NCBI GenBank assembly: GCA_002418725.1
Contig: DIER01000035.1
Coordinates: 6,645 to 66,005 of the forward strand
Reading direction: 5' to 3'
DNA from: Acholeplasmataceae bacterium UBA5769
GTDB lineage: Bacteria > Bacillota_I > Bacilli_A > Acholeplasmatales > Acholeplasmataceae
DNA: 59,361 nt
Part shown: positions 34,131 to 42,942 of the stretch, in pieces
Layout: each line of letters begins with the position of its first letter
How positions within the stretch are numbered: the stretch's first letter is position 1
Notes under the pieces: generated by a model
Databases searched by the model: none
What the model was told of the DNA's origin: nothing
Seen by the model: the letters and a program-made list of their open reading frames with translations, nothing else
Position numbers and translations under genes: made by a program

Positions 34131-35129
34131 ATGACATCATACGATGATTTACGTAAAAAAATTGATGAGCTCATTGACCCAGGGTTTAATTTACCCTTTA
34201 AGGCAGTAGGCGGTATCAAAAAACTTGTTGTTGGACCAACAGGTGTGGTTGAACTTGAACTTTATCTCAAGGACAAACAAAAAAATGAACAAGCACTCAA
34301 GATCCAAGTGATTAAACTTGTTAAAATTGAACTTGGTTTTCCAGGAATCAAAATTGACTTTTTTGAATCTGAATTTATTCCAGAAGGGGAAAAGCCGATC
34401 AAATACTTGGCGGTTGCTTCTGGGAAAGGTGGCGTTGGTAAGTCATCTGTAACAGCCAATTTAGCTGCAGCTTTGATTCGTCAAGGGAAAAAAGTTGGTA
34501 TCATTGATGCAGATGTGTATGGGGCATCGATTCCTAACATTTTACAAATCGATATCACTCCCCTTAATTCCACAGAAGATGAGAAGATGATTCCTCTCAT
34601 GAAAGACGGAATTGAGGTCATTTCGACAGAATTCTTTATGCCACCAGATAAACCATTGATGTGGCGTGGACCTATGTTAGGTAAAATGCTTATTCATTTT
34701 TTTAGTGGCGTGAAATGGCAAGATAACATCGACATCATTTTAATCGACTTACCACCAGGAACAGGTGATGTCGCACTCGATGTTAAAACGTATGTACCCA
34801 AGAGTAAAATCTTGGTTGTAACAACCCCACATGTGAATGCATCACACGTTGCTGTTAAAGCGGGCATTGGTGCACAAAACATTGGTCATGAAGTCATTGG
34901 TGTGGTTGAAAACATGAGTTACTACATGAATACATGTTCAAAAACAAGAGAGTATATTTTCGGACAAGGTGGCGGAGAAACGGTTGCTAAAAAACTAGGT
35001 GTTCCTGTCATTGGACAAATTCCGATCGGTCAACCCCAACAAGGAAACCACTTGTTTGGTGATAAAGAAGAAGCTGGCAAGATCTATAATGAAATTGCGA
35101 AAAGTGTCATCAAGGAAATGGAAATTTAA
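34131..35129 (+). CDS. Mrp/ApbC-family P-loop ATPase
   Basis: A 332-residue deviant Walker A ATPase related to iron-sulfur cluster carriers. An N-terminal domain of about 85 residues resembles a divergent MIP18/DUF59 domain. It is followed by GKGGVGKSS near residue 101, GIIDADVYGASIPN, MWRGPMLGKML and LIDLPPGTGDV. The family CxxC that binds the bridging cluster normally sits after NMSYF/Y; here that place reads MNTCSKTR, with only one Cys. Cluster binding as in classical Mrp is therefore doubtful. The ATG is preceded by GAGGTG. Confidence 0.88.
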   Translation: MTSYDDLRKKIDELIDPGFNLPFKAVGGIKKLVVGPTGVVELELYLKDKQKNEQALKIQVIKLVKIELGFPGIKIDFFESEFIPEGEKPIKYLAVASGKGGVGKSSVTANLAAALIRQGKKVGIIDADVYGASIPNILQIDITPLNSTEDEKMIPLMKDGIEVISTEFFMPPDKPLMWRGPMLGKMLIHFFSGVKWQDNIDIILIDLPPGTGDVALDVKTYVPKSKILVVTTPHVNASHVAVKAGIGAQNIGHEVIGVVENMSYYMNTCSKTREYIFGQGGGETVAKKLGVPVIGQIPIGQPQQGNHLFGDKEEAGKIYNEIAKSVIKEMEI

Positions 35130-35142
35130 TCATTGATATAAA

Positions 35143-35177
35143 AACATCTCTTCTAGTTTTGGTAGAGATGTTTTTTC
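35143..35177 (+). terminator. Rho-independent terminator after the Mrp-type gene
   Basis: AACATCTCT pairs with AGAGATGTT, followed by six T. Confidence 0.85.
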
Positions 35178-35245
35178 TTGATTGAAACAGTTTTTCAGAA
35201 TTTTTAAGGTATCATTAAGATGAGATTGTAAGGAGGAAGAAGTTT

Positions 35246-35437
35246 ATGCTATTTATACTACAACTATTGAGCAACCCCGTTTTTTTGATTGTCATCATTA
35301 TTGTCATCATTTTACTGATTAGAGAAGTTGTCACATGGTATTGGAAGATTAATCAATTAATAGATATCCATGAAAGTCAAGAAGATATTCTAAAGGAAAT
35401 CCACAATGAGTTGATTGAAATACGGAAGAAACTGTAA
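35246..35437 (+). CDS. 63-residue membrane protein of unknown function
   Basis: A small protein with one strongly hydrophobic helix (about residues 10-28, rich in Ile/Val), a WYWK interface segment and an acidic/basic amphipathic C-terminal helix that may form a coiled coil. AAGGAGG precedes the ATG at a workable distance, and the ORF fills its own intergenic slot, so I take it as real. It stands alone between two terminators or gaps. No family recognised. Confidence 0.7.
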   Translation: MLFILQLLSNPVFLIVIIIVIILLIREVVTWYWKINQLIDIHESQEDILKEIHNELIEIRKKL

Positions 35438-35521
35438 GATATGGTCCTGCTATTGGCAGGATTATTTATTTAAATAAATTCATAATTAAATTAAATAAAA
35501 ACGATTTCTTAAATAAATATA

Positions 35522-35550
35522 TTGACAAACGATTTTCTTTTTCGTATATT
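35522..35550 (+). promoter_or_regulatory. Promoter of the sulfur-transfer fusion gene
   Basis: TTGACA and TATATT with a 17-base spacer, followed by the GGAGG ribosome site. Confidence 0.75.
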
Positions 35551-35568
35551 AGGAGCGTTGGAGGAACG

Positions 35569-38049
35569 ATGATGAAAAAGAAAATATTAATTGTTGGAGG
35601 CGTTGCGGGTGGCGCGACCACCGCTGCGCGACTAAGACGTTTGGATGAATTTGCGGACATTATCCTTTTTGAACGAGGCGAATTCATTAGCTTTGCAAAC
35701 TGTGGACTACCTTATCACATTGGAGGTATCATCTCTTCTAGAGATGCACTTGTAGTTCAAACAGCAGAAGACATGCAAAAAAAGTTTCATATTGATGTGA
35801 GAACATTTCACGAAGTCGTCGCGATTGATCGTGAACGTCACGAGATCAAAGTGACCAATGTGATGAGCGGGACAACCTATACAGAAACGTATGATAAATT
35901 GATTTTATCAACGGGTTCACAGCCGATTAAACCACCTGTACCTGGTATTCATGAGGCAAAGAATTTATTCACCTTAAGAAACATCCCAGATATGGATTTA
36001 ATTAAGGCTTTTATTGCTGAACATAAACCCAAAAAAGCAGCAGTTATTGGTGGTGGATTTATCGGCATCGAAATGATGGAAAACTTACATCATTTAGGTA
36101 TGAAAGTCACTCTGATTGAAATGGCACCTCAAGTCATGAACATGTTTGATTTTGAAATGGCTCAAATCATGCATCAACATATTGTTGAGAAGGGAATATC
36201 CCTTATCTTAAACGATGGGGTGAAATCTTTTGATCAGGAAGGTAAACAAATCACACTCGCGAGCGGAACAAAGATCATGACAGATCTCATTATTTTCGCG
36301 ATTGGTGTTAGACCAGATAACAAACTTGCTAAGGATGCAGGTTTGACACTAACTGAACGTGGTGCAATCAAGGTTGATGAACATATGCTTACTTCTGATC
36401 CAGATATTTACGCGATTGGTGATGTCGTTGAAGTCCCACACCTTGTTTCAAAGAAACATATGTTAGCTGCACTTGCTGGTCCAGCAAACAAACAGGGGCG
36501 TTTTGTTGCCAATCATATCGTAGGCATAAAAGACAGTTACGAAGGAACACTGGCAACATCAGCAGCGAAACTTCTAGATTTAAATATCGCATCAACAGGT
36601 TTGAATGAAAAAACACTCAAGAAACTCCATTTAACCTATAAGGCAATCCATATCCATCCTACGTCACACGCTAGCTATTATCCAAATGCTGAACCTATGG
36701 CACTCAAGGTTTTATTCAATCCGGATACCGAAGAAATCTATGGTGCTCAAGCGGTTGGTGGTGAAGGTGTAGATAAGCGTATCGATGTTTTATCGACAGC
36801 CATTTACGCAAAGATGAAAGTCACTTCACTTAAACATCTTGATCTAGCTTATGCGCCACCTTTTTCAAGCGCGAAAGATCCTGTGAACATGATTGGTTTT
36901 GTTGCAGAAAATATTTTAGAGGGCATGGTTGATACGATCACCTGGCAAGAGATGCATGAACTCGCAGCGAAAGGTTCATACGTGCTTGATATTAGAGAAC
37001 GTGCTGAATACATGATGGAATACTTACCAGGTTCTGTCAATATCCCGTTAACGGAACTTAGAGAACATTTAAATGAGATTCCAAAGGATCAACCTATTTA
37101 TGTTTATTGTCATGTCGGAACGAGAGGTTATACCGCAGCACGCATCTTAAGTCAACATGGATTTCATGTAAAAAACCTGGATGGTGGATTTAAATCGTAT
37201 TCCTGTGTCTTTGATCATGACGGAAGTGAAATATGTTTTACGCTCATTGATGAACTTGGTATACCCGTCGTAGACACAAAGAAAATGGAAGAAGCTGTAC
37301 CTGTCGTTGAAAAAACAAAAGTAAGTCTTACTGTCGATGCGTGTGGTTTACAATGTCCAGGTCCTATCGTTAAGGTGTATCAAACGTTGAATCAAATGGA
37401 AAATAAAGACATACTTGAAATTAAGGCTACAGATCCTGGTTTTATGAAAGATATTCAAGCATGGGCAGACAAAACGGGTAATACCTTACTCAATGTCGAA
37501 AAAGAGGGTAAAGTCATCACGGCATATATCCAAAAAGGAATCGATCATAAACAACAAGGTTTTGAGGTAAAAGAAAATCAGCATGGAACAACCATCGTCG
37601 TTTTCTCTCAAGATTTAGATAAAGCGATTGCAGCGTTTATCATTGCATCTGGAGCGAAGGCTATGGGTAAAGATGTCTCTTTATTCTTTACGTTTTGGGG
37701 ATTAAATATTCTAAGAAAAACGAAGAAAGTTCGTGTTCGCAAAGCATTTATAGAAAGAATGTTTGGTTTCATGATGCCAAGAGGAGCAAAAAAACTTCCG
37801 ATTTCAAACATGAACATGCTTGGTATGGGTCCTAAGATGATTAAAGGGATTATGAAAAAGAAGAACGTGGATTCACTCGAAACGTTAATGACAAATGCAC
37901 AGTCTTTAGGTGTAAAAATGGTCGCATGTGCGATGTCTATGGATATCATGGGTATCCAAAAGGAAGAACTTATGGATGGTATTGAGATTGCTGGTGTCGC
38001 AAGCTATTTAGCAGATACAGAATCAGCTAACCACAACTTATTCATCTAA
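35569..38049 (+). CDS. CoA-disulfide reductase-rhodanese-TusA-DsrE2 fusion protein
   Basis: An 826-residue cytoplasmic protein with four modules. Residues 1-450: FAD/NAD(P)-dependent disulfide reductase (GGVAGGATTAARLRR; redox Cys in FANCGLPYH near 45; GGGFIGIEM; AIGDVVEV). Residues 460-560: rhodanese with active Cys in YCHVGTRG near 514. Residues 583-655: TusA domain with ACGLQCPGP near 590. Residues 670-826: DsrE2-like domain with a conserved-type Cys in VACAMSMDIMG near 785. Reductase, persulfide carrier and acceptor in one chain suggest CoA-persulfide or polysulfide reduction, or sulfane-sulfur trafficking; the exact substrate is inferred. ATG 35569 and 35572 are both possible after GGAGG. 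Confidence 0.9.
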   Translation: MMKKKILIVGGVAGGATTAARLRRLDEFADIILFERGEFISFANCGLPYHIGGIISSRDALVVQTAEDMQKKFHIDVRTFHEVVAIDRERHEIKVTNVMSGTTYTETYDKLILSTGSQPIKPPVPGIHEAKNLFTLRNIPDMDLIKAFIAEHKPKKAAVIGGGFIGIEMMENLHHLGMKVTLIEMAPQVMNMFDFEMAQIMHQHIVEKGISLILNDGVKSFDQEGKQITLASGTKIMTDLIIFAIGVRPDNKLAKDAGLTLTERGAIKVDEHMLTSDPDIYAIGDVVEVPHLVSKKHMLAALAGPANKQGRFVANHIVGIKDSYEGTLATSAAKLLDLNIASTGLNEKTLKKLHLTYKAIHIHPTSHASYYPNAEPMALKVLFNPDTEEIYGAQAVGGEGVDKRIDVLSTAIYAKMKVTSLKHLDLAYAPPFSSAKDPVNMIGFVAENILEGMVDTITWQEMHELAAKGSYVLDIRERAEYMMEYLPGSVNIPLTELREHLNEIPKDQPIYVYCHVGTRGYTAARILSQHGFHVKNLDGGFKSYSCVFDHDGSEICFTLIDELGIPVVDTKKMEEAVPVVEKTKVSLTVDACGLQCPGPIVKVYQTLNQMENKDILEIKATDPGFMKDIQAWADKTGNTLLNVEKEGKVITAYIQKGIDHKQQGFEVKENQHGTTIVVFSQDLDKAIAAFIIASGAKAMGKDVSLFFTFWGLNILRKTKKVRVRKAFIERMFGFMMPRGAKKLPISNMNMLGMGPKMIKGIMKKKNVDSLETLMTNAQSLGVKMVACAMSMDIMGIQKEELMDGIEIAGVASYLADTESANHNLFI

Positions 38050-38052
38050 TCA

Positions 38053-38090
38053 AAAAAAAGTCTACCACATCTTTGATATGGTAGGCTTTT
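38053..38090. terminator. Bidirectional terminator
   Basis: CTACCA pairs with TGGTAG (stem extended by ATC/GAT). It has eight A on one side and TTTTGTTATTT on the other, between converging genes. Confidence 0.75.
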
Positions 38091-38091
38091 G

Positions 38092-38433
38092 TTATTTATG
38101 TCTAATCAATTCTATCAAGACAGCATGCTTCTCTTTTTTTACGTTCATCTCATCGATGAACAATCCCATGATTTCGAGCTCACTGGTTGAATCCATATCG
38201 CCCAGTAGTTCCCAATAATAGGCTTCAATCTCTTTTTCTCTTTCTTGATGAAGTTTGTCTTTCATATACGTTAAGAGCTCATCTGAAATTTGATCAATTT
38301 TAATGGTAAACACTTCATGGTCATCTTCCTTTTTAAAACCAATGTCATAGGATTTATAACCATGAAACATCAGGAATAATGATAACTCTTGAATCATTTG
38401 GGCAATGATTTTCTTTTCTTGGTTTGCATTCAT
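38092..38433 (-). CDS. Small soluble protein, function unknown
   Basis: A 113-residue acidic protein with predicted alpha/beta character and no membrane segment. I do not recognise it. AGGAGG for this gene lies inside the last codons of the upstream DUF1576-type gene, and the two are two bases apart. They therefore form one operon and are probably translationally coupled. A cytoplasmic partner of the membrane protein is possible. Confidence 0.7.
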   Translation of the reverse strand: MNANQEKKIIAQMIQELSLFLMFHGYKSYDIGFKKEDDHEVFTIKIDQISDELLTYMKDKLHQEREKEIEAYYWELLGDMDSTSELEIMGLFIDEMNVKKEKHAVLIELIRHK

Positions 38434-38435
38434 TT

Positions 38436-39698
38436 TTAGAGATCCTCCTGAACTTTATCTTTTCTTAAAAAATCAAATATAGGAATCAAAATAGCAGCAA
38501 CAAATCCTGCAGCAAAACCATTATTATATAAGTCAAAGCCACCTTGAAAAGGATAGGTCAGAGGTGTAAGTAAAACGTGAATAAAACCAGCAATCACTCC
38601 AAAGATAAATCCGTGACGGCCAGCAATGGGTGCAACCGCAGTAACGAATAAGACACCAATGGCAAGCCCAATAGAGACTTGATGACCTGTATAGCGGGTA
38701 ATCAGTAACCAAAGGGATGCACCTAGCATTACAGGAATGGAGTTTTTAGGATGTTTCCCAAAAGCAGCAAACCCCATGACGGTGAGAATACCAGAGATGA
38801 CGGGTCCATTTAACGGGATGCTCAATAAGACGGTAAATAAGATGGAAATCAACCCCATGATGCCCACGTTAATCATCGCCATCTCAGCACCACCATCACG
38901 CATAAAATCAGAGACTAAGCGACCAGAACTTTTTAAGATAAGGGGATATTTTTTAAATGCTTTTGGATCACGTAGAAGACCTAAGATAATAAAGAGTAAA
39001 GAAAATACGGTTGTCATAACTAAAAGTTCAACATGATACACTTCTGAGGTCGATGAATCAAATGTGAAGAGATCTAATTTAAAAACACCTCTTAAAATCG
39101 CTGAATATAATAAGGACAATATCCCCATGGTAAATCCGATGTTATAAAGGTTGTAACCTTTATGAAATCTGAGCATGTGTACAGACATGATGGGAAGTAA
39201 GAAACCAGACAAGATCCCAACGGCGATTCCTGCAGGGATGCCGATCCAAAACGCCCAACCAGAACCAAACATGAGATAGGAAACAATAGGGGCGATCCCA
39301 GTGGCGAAGAGAAGGACGATAATTAACGATTTAAACGGCACTTTTTGAAAACGTGAATTTAAATAAATCCCAAGATAAATGGGTGTGATATTAAGCACAT
39401 TTTTCCCGAAGAATGCGAAACCTGCAATGGTGAGAAGTCCTGCAAAAATCGGACCAGTCATGTTCAACTTCAACGCTTTAATGAGGATATAGTTCATCAA
39501 AAGAATCGTTGAAACATTAAAGAGTGTTGCTCCTAATCCTCCAACGCGAAGATAATCTGTAATGAGCACAGATGGACTGGTTAAAATGGCGCAAAAACCA
39601 TCGAAAATCGTTTTAGGTTGATCAAATAAAAAAGCGAAAATGGTTAATAAGACAAGTGACATTGGAAATAAAATATCGGTTTTGATATAACGCGTCAT
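38436..39698 (-). CDS. DUF1576-type polytopic membrane protein with internal duplication
   Basis: A 420-residue membrane protein with about ten to twelve hydrophobic segments. Two halves repeat each other: the pattern around residues 50-115 (LRVGGLGA ... GPIFAGLLTIAGFAFFGK) recurs near 265-330 (MRDGGAEM ... GPVISGILTVMGFAAFGK), and YNLYNIGFTMG recurs as FDLYNNGFAAG. Such a tandem repeat is usual in transporters and points to a two-fold pseudo-symmetric fold. I recall this pattern as DUF1576; the transported substrate, if any, is unknown. AAAGGGAG precedes the ATG. Confidence 0.8.
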   Translation of the reverse strand: MTRYIKTDILFPMSLVLLTIFAFLFDQPKTIFDGFCAILTSPSVLITDYLRVGGLGATLFNVSTILLMNYILIKALKLNMTGPIFAGLLTIAGFAFFGKNVLNITPIYLGIYLNSRFQKVPFKSLIIVLLFATGIAPIVSYLMFGSGWAFWIGIPAGIAVGILSGFLLPIMSVHMLRFHKGYNLYNIGFTMGILSLLYSAILRGVFKLDLFTFDSSTSEVYHVELLVMTTVFSLLFIILGLLRDPKAFKKYPLILKSSGRLVSDFMRDGGAEMAMINVGIMGLISILFTVLLSIPLNGPVISGILTVMGFAAFGKHPKNSIPVMLGASLWLLITRYTGHQVSIGLAIGVLFVTAVAPIAGRHGFIFGVIAGFIHVLLTPLTYPFQGGFDLYNNGFAAGFVAAILIPIFDFLRKDKVQEDL

Positions 39699-39772
39699 CA
39701 GATAGACTCCCTTTAAAAAGTATCACGGTCATTATATCATGAATTAAGGTTCATTTTACGACTTTTTATAAC

Positions 39773-39797
39773 AAAAAAGAGCGAAAATTCGCTCTTA
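39773..39797 (-). terminator. Rho-independent terminator of the gcv operon
   Basis: On the minus strand AAGAGCGAA pairs with TTCGCTCTT and is followed by a T-run. The hairpin includes part of the gcvPB stop codon. Confidence 0.85.
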
Positions 39798-41240
39798 TTT
39801 AATATCTTTAAACTTAACAATCGGTTGACGTGCAGCCTTCGCTTCATCAAGGCGACGCACAATCGTGTTATGCGGTGCAGTTTTGACGAGTTCAGGGGTT
39901 TCAATCGATTCTTTTACGATCGTTCTCATGACTTGAATAAATTCATCAAGGGTTTCCTTTGATTCAACTTCAGTCGGTTCAATCATCATCGATTGTGTGA
40001 AGATGAGAGGGAAGTATACCGTTGGTGCATGGAAGCCATAATCTAACAAACGTTTTGCAAGATCGAGTGTTTTCACACCTATGGATTGATCCTTTAAGCC
40101 ATCAAAAACGAACTCATGTAAGCAGTAACCACCAATAGGAAGTTCAAACAAATCTTTCAGTGCATCTTTGACATAATTGGCGTTTAACACAGCCATTGGA
40201 CCAATGTCTGAAAGGTGTTCTTTACCAAAGGTCATGATATAAACGTACGCTCTAATGTAAACAGAAGCATTCCCATAGAATAGACCAAGTGCTCCGATAG
40301 AGTCTTTCGCTTCATCAAAGTAATATCCTTTGTCATTTTTTCTAACCACAGGGTTAGGTAAAAACTCAACAAGTTTTTCACAAACGCCAACCGGACCAGA
40401 ACCTGGACCACCACCACCGTGTGGTGTAGAGAAGGTTTTATGCAAATTGATGTGTGTGATGTCAAAGCCCATATCTCCAGGTTTTGCTTTACCGACAAGG
40501 GCGTTTAAGTTCGCACCGTCATAATAAAGTAAACCACCTGCTTTATGAACCAATGCTGCGATTTCAGTAATATCTTTTTCGAAGACACCTGCAGTGTTAG
40601 GGTTGGTTAACATTAAACCTGCAGTTTCATCATTTAGTACAGATTTTAACGCTTCTAAATTCACGGTTCCATCTGGATTTGACTTGATTTCAATCGTTTC
40701 AAACCCACAGACGGTGGCAGATGCTGGATTAGTTCCATGCGCTGAATCAGGGATAATGATTTTATTTCGTTTGAAATCTTGGTTTTTCTCATGATAAGCT
40801 TTAATGATCATTAAACCAGCAAGTTCACCATGAGCACCCGCAAAGGGATTGAGAGAATAAGCTTTTAAACCAGAGATTTCAGAAAGCATTTCTTGAAGAT
40901 CATAATAAACCTTAAGCAAGCCCTGAATGGTTTCTACCGGTTGTAGGGGGTGAATGTTGGCAAATCCAGGCAGTGTTGCGAGTTCATCATTGATTTTAGG
41001 ATTGTACTTCATGGTACAAGATCCTAGTGGATAAAAGCCATTTTCAACACCAAAGTTCTTTTGACTAACATTGGTATAATGTCTGACGACATCAAGTTCA
41101 GAGACCTCAGGAAGATCAGCTTTGGTTTGACGACATAAATGCTTTGGAAGGTTCACTTCGGGTAAGTTTTTTTCTTCAATGTTATAACCGATACGACCTG
41201 GTTTTGACATTTCAAAAATCATTTTATTGTAGTACTTCAT
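39795..41240 (-). CDS. gcvPB: Glycine dehydrogenase (decarboxylating) subunit 2
   Basis: A 481-residue PLP-bearing half of the P-protein. The cofactor Lys is in HINLHKTFSTPHGGGGPG near residue 268. It decarboxylates glycine and passes the aminomethyl group to the lipoyl arm of GcvH, together with GcvPA. The split P-protein is the form known from Bacilli and Thermotogae. Its ATG overlaps the gcvPA stop by four bases, which favours equal synthesis of the two subunits. Confidence 0.97.
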   Translation of the reverse strand: MKYYNKMIFEMSKPGRIGYNIEEKNLPEVNLPKHLCRQTKADLPEVSELDVVRHYTNVSQKNFGVENGFYPLGSCTMKYNPKINDELATLPGFANIHPLQPVETIQGLLKVYYDLQEMLSEISGLKAYSLNPFAGAHGELAGLMIIKAYHEKNQDFKRNKIIIPDSAHGTNPASATVCGFETIEIKSNPDGTVNLEALKSVLNDETAGLMLTNPNTAGVFEKDITEIAALVHKAGGLLYYDGANLNALVGKAKPGDMGFDITHINLHKTFSTPHGGGGPGSGPVGVCEKLVEFLPNPVVRKNDKGYYFDEAKDSIGALGLFYGNASVYIRAYVYIMTFGKEHLSDIGPMAVLNANYVKDALKDLFELPIGGYCLHEFVFDGLKDQSIGVKTLDLAKRLLDYGFHAPTVYFPLIFTQSMMIEPTEVESKETLDEFIQVMRTIVKESIETPELVKTAPHNTIVRRLDEAKAARQPIVKFKDIK

Positions 41241-42550
41241 TTTGCATTCACCACCAATTCAACAAGTTGATCCATCTCTTTTTGTGTACGCTTTTCTGTA
41301 ACTGCAAAAAGAAGGTGATTGTTTCCGATATGTAAAGGTCCTAAAAGTCCTTGATCTAAACAGGTTTTTTCAAAATTTTTGACATCAAAGTTTGCTTTAA
41401 GAACAAATTCTTTGAAAAATGGTTGATCGTAGACGACATCAAACTTCTTGGTTTTAAGAAGTTCATGGTAAAGATAATGGGCACCTTTCATGGATTCATT
41501 CGCGACCTTGATCAAACCTTCTTTACCCATGGCAGATAAATAAACGGTCACCGCTAATGCCATTAAGGATTGGTTTGAACAAATGTTGGAGTTTGCTTTT
41601 GCACGTCTGATGTGCTGTTCTCTTGCTTGAAGGGTTAACACGAAAGCACGTTTACCATCGACATCGGTTGTGATGCCACAAATACGGCCTGGCATTTTAC
41701 GAACGTACTTCATCTTGGTTGCTAAGTAACCAAGGTATGCGCCACCAAAGGAAAGTGGTAGACCTAACGATTGAAGATCACCCACTGCGATATCGGCATC
41801 GTATTCACCTTGTGTTTTAATGAGAGATAACGCTTGACCTTCACTGTTCATGATGAATAAACCACCAGCTTCATGAACAACATCTGCAAATCCTTCTAGA
41901 TTTTCGATGATACCGAAGTAATTAGGGTTTTGTACGATCAAACCCATGCTATCTTGGATGTTTGCTTTAACTTCTTGAAGATCAGTGACACCTTGACGCA
42001 TTGAAACGACCACGACTTCTAAGTTTCTGTAATGGGCATAGGTTTTAATGACATCAATGGTTCTAGGGTTTACGGTTTCTGAAACTAAAATTTTATGACG
42101 ATCGGTTTGTGCATGTGCCATAAACATAGCCTCAGCAGTCGCAGTTGAACCATCGTACATCGATGCGTTAGATACATCCATACCTGTGAGTTCACACACC
42201 ATGGTTTGATATTCAAAAATGTATTGAAGGGTTCCTTGCGCAACCTCAGGTTGATAAGGGGTGTATGAGGTTAAGAACTCTTGACGACTTATTAACGCTT
42301 TAACGATGGAAGGCGTGTAATGATCATAAGCTCCTGCGCCGCGGAAGATTACGAGTTCTTTGTTCTGAGAAGCTAATCCCTTCATGTGTTCGGTAAGCAT
42401 CTGATCCGAAAGTTGACTAGGGATGTTGTAAGGCTTGGTTAGTCTTAACTTCTTTGGTATCGAAGAAAAGAGATCATCCAAGGCGTTTGCCCCGGTGATC
42501 TTAAGCATTTCTTCAATATCTTCCCGTGTATGAGGTAGATATTTATGCAT
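41237..42550 (-). CDS. gcvPA: Glycine dehydrogenase (decarboxylating) subunit 1
   Basis: A 437-residue partner subunit of the P-protein, with PLP-fold type I features but without the cofactor Lys. The N-terminal HKYLPHTREDIEEML is typical of the family, as are GAGAYDHYTPSIV near residue 77 and the glycine-rich DLQSLGLPLSFGG stretch near 248. It lies between gcvH and gcvPB; GAGG precedes the ATG. The assignment is firm by length and context. Confidence 0.96.
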   Translation of the reverse strand: MHKYLPHTREDIEEMLKITGANALDDLFSSIPKKLRLTKPYNIPSQLSDQMLTEHMKGLASQNKELVIFRGAGAYDHYTPSIVKALISRQEFLTSYTPYQPEVAQGTLQYIFEYQTMVCELTGMDVSNASMYDGSTATAEAMFMAHAQTDRHKILVSETVNPRTIDVIKTYAHYRNLEVVVVSMRQGVTDLQEVKANIQDSMGLIVQNPNYFGIIENLEGFADVVHEAGGLFIMNSEGQALSLIKTQGEYDADIAVGDLQSLGLPLSFGGAYLGYLATKMKYVRKMPGRICGITTDVDGKRAFVLTLQAREQHIRRAKANSNICSNQSLMALAVTVYLSAMGKEGLIKVANESMKGAHYLYHELLKTKKFDVVYDQPFFKEFVLKANFDVKNFEKTCLDQGLLGPLHIGNNHLLFAVTEKRTQKEMDQLVELVVNAK

Positions 42551-42552
42551 GA

Positions 42553-42930
42553 TTATTCCTCACAAAGTGGTAAGTAGTCAGTTGCGCTTAACAATTGGTT
42601 TAATTCGTCTTCTTGTGATAATTCAATCTTAACAATCCATGCACCATAGGGATCATCATTCAACATTTCTGGTGAACCTTCTAGATCTTTATTGACATCA
42701 AGAATTTTTCCAGACACAGGTGTATAAACATCAGAAGCAGCTTTCACAGATTCAACTGCACCCATGGCATCACCTTTCTTAAATGTTTGACCTACTTTTG
42801 GAAGTTCGATAAAAACGACAGAACCTAATGCGTGTTGCGCATGGTCTGAAATTCCAACCCAAGCTGTTTTTCCTTCGACTTTAACCCATTCGTGGCTTGC
42901 ACTATAAAGCAATCCTTCTTTGACATTCAT
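42553..42930 (-). CDS. gcvH: Glycine cleavage system H protein
   Basis: A 125-residue lipoyl carrier that shuttles the aminomethyl group between the P and T proteins. Lys63 in the motif VESVKAASDVYTPVSG is the lipoylation site. The length is normal. An AGGAGG ribosome site precedes the ATG. A lipoate ligase or LipA/LipB is not in this window, and neither is the L protein (dihydrolipoamide dehydrogenase). In some Gram-positives GcvH also relays lipoate to other enzymes. Confidence 0.97.
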   Translation of the reverse strand: MNVKEGLLYSASHEWVKVEGKTAWVGISDHAQHALGSVVFIELPKVGQTFKKGDAMGAVESVKAASDVYTPVSGKILDVNKDLEGSPEMLNDDPYGAWIVKIELSQEDELNQLLSATDYLPLCEE

Positions 42931-42942
42931 GTGTGAATCCTC

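Noticed and set aside
38041..38100. Imperfect inverted repeat taken at first for an insertion-sequence end
   Set aside because: It is a bidirectional terminator between converging genes; no transposase or target duplication is present.
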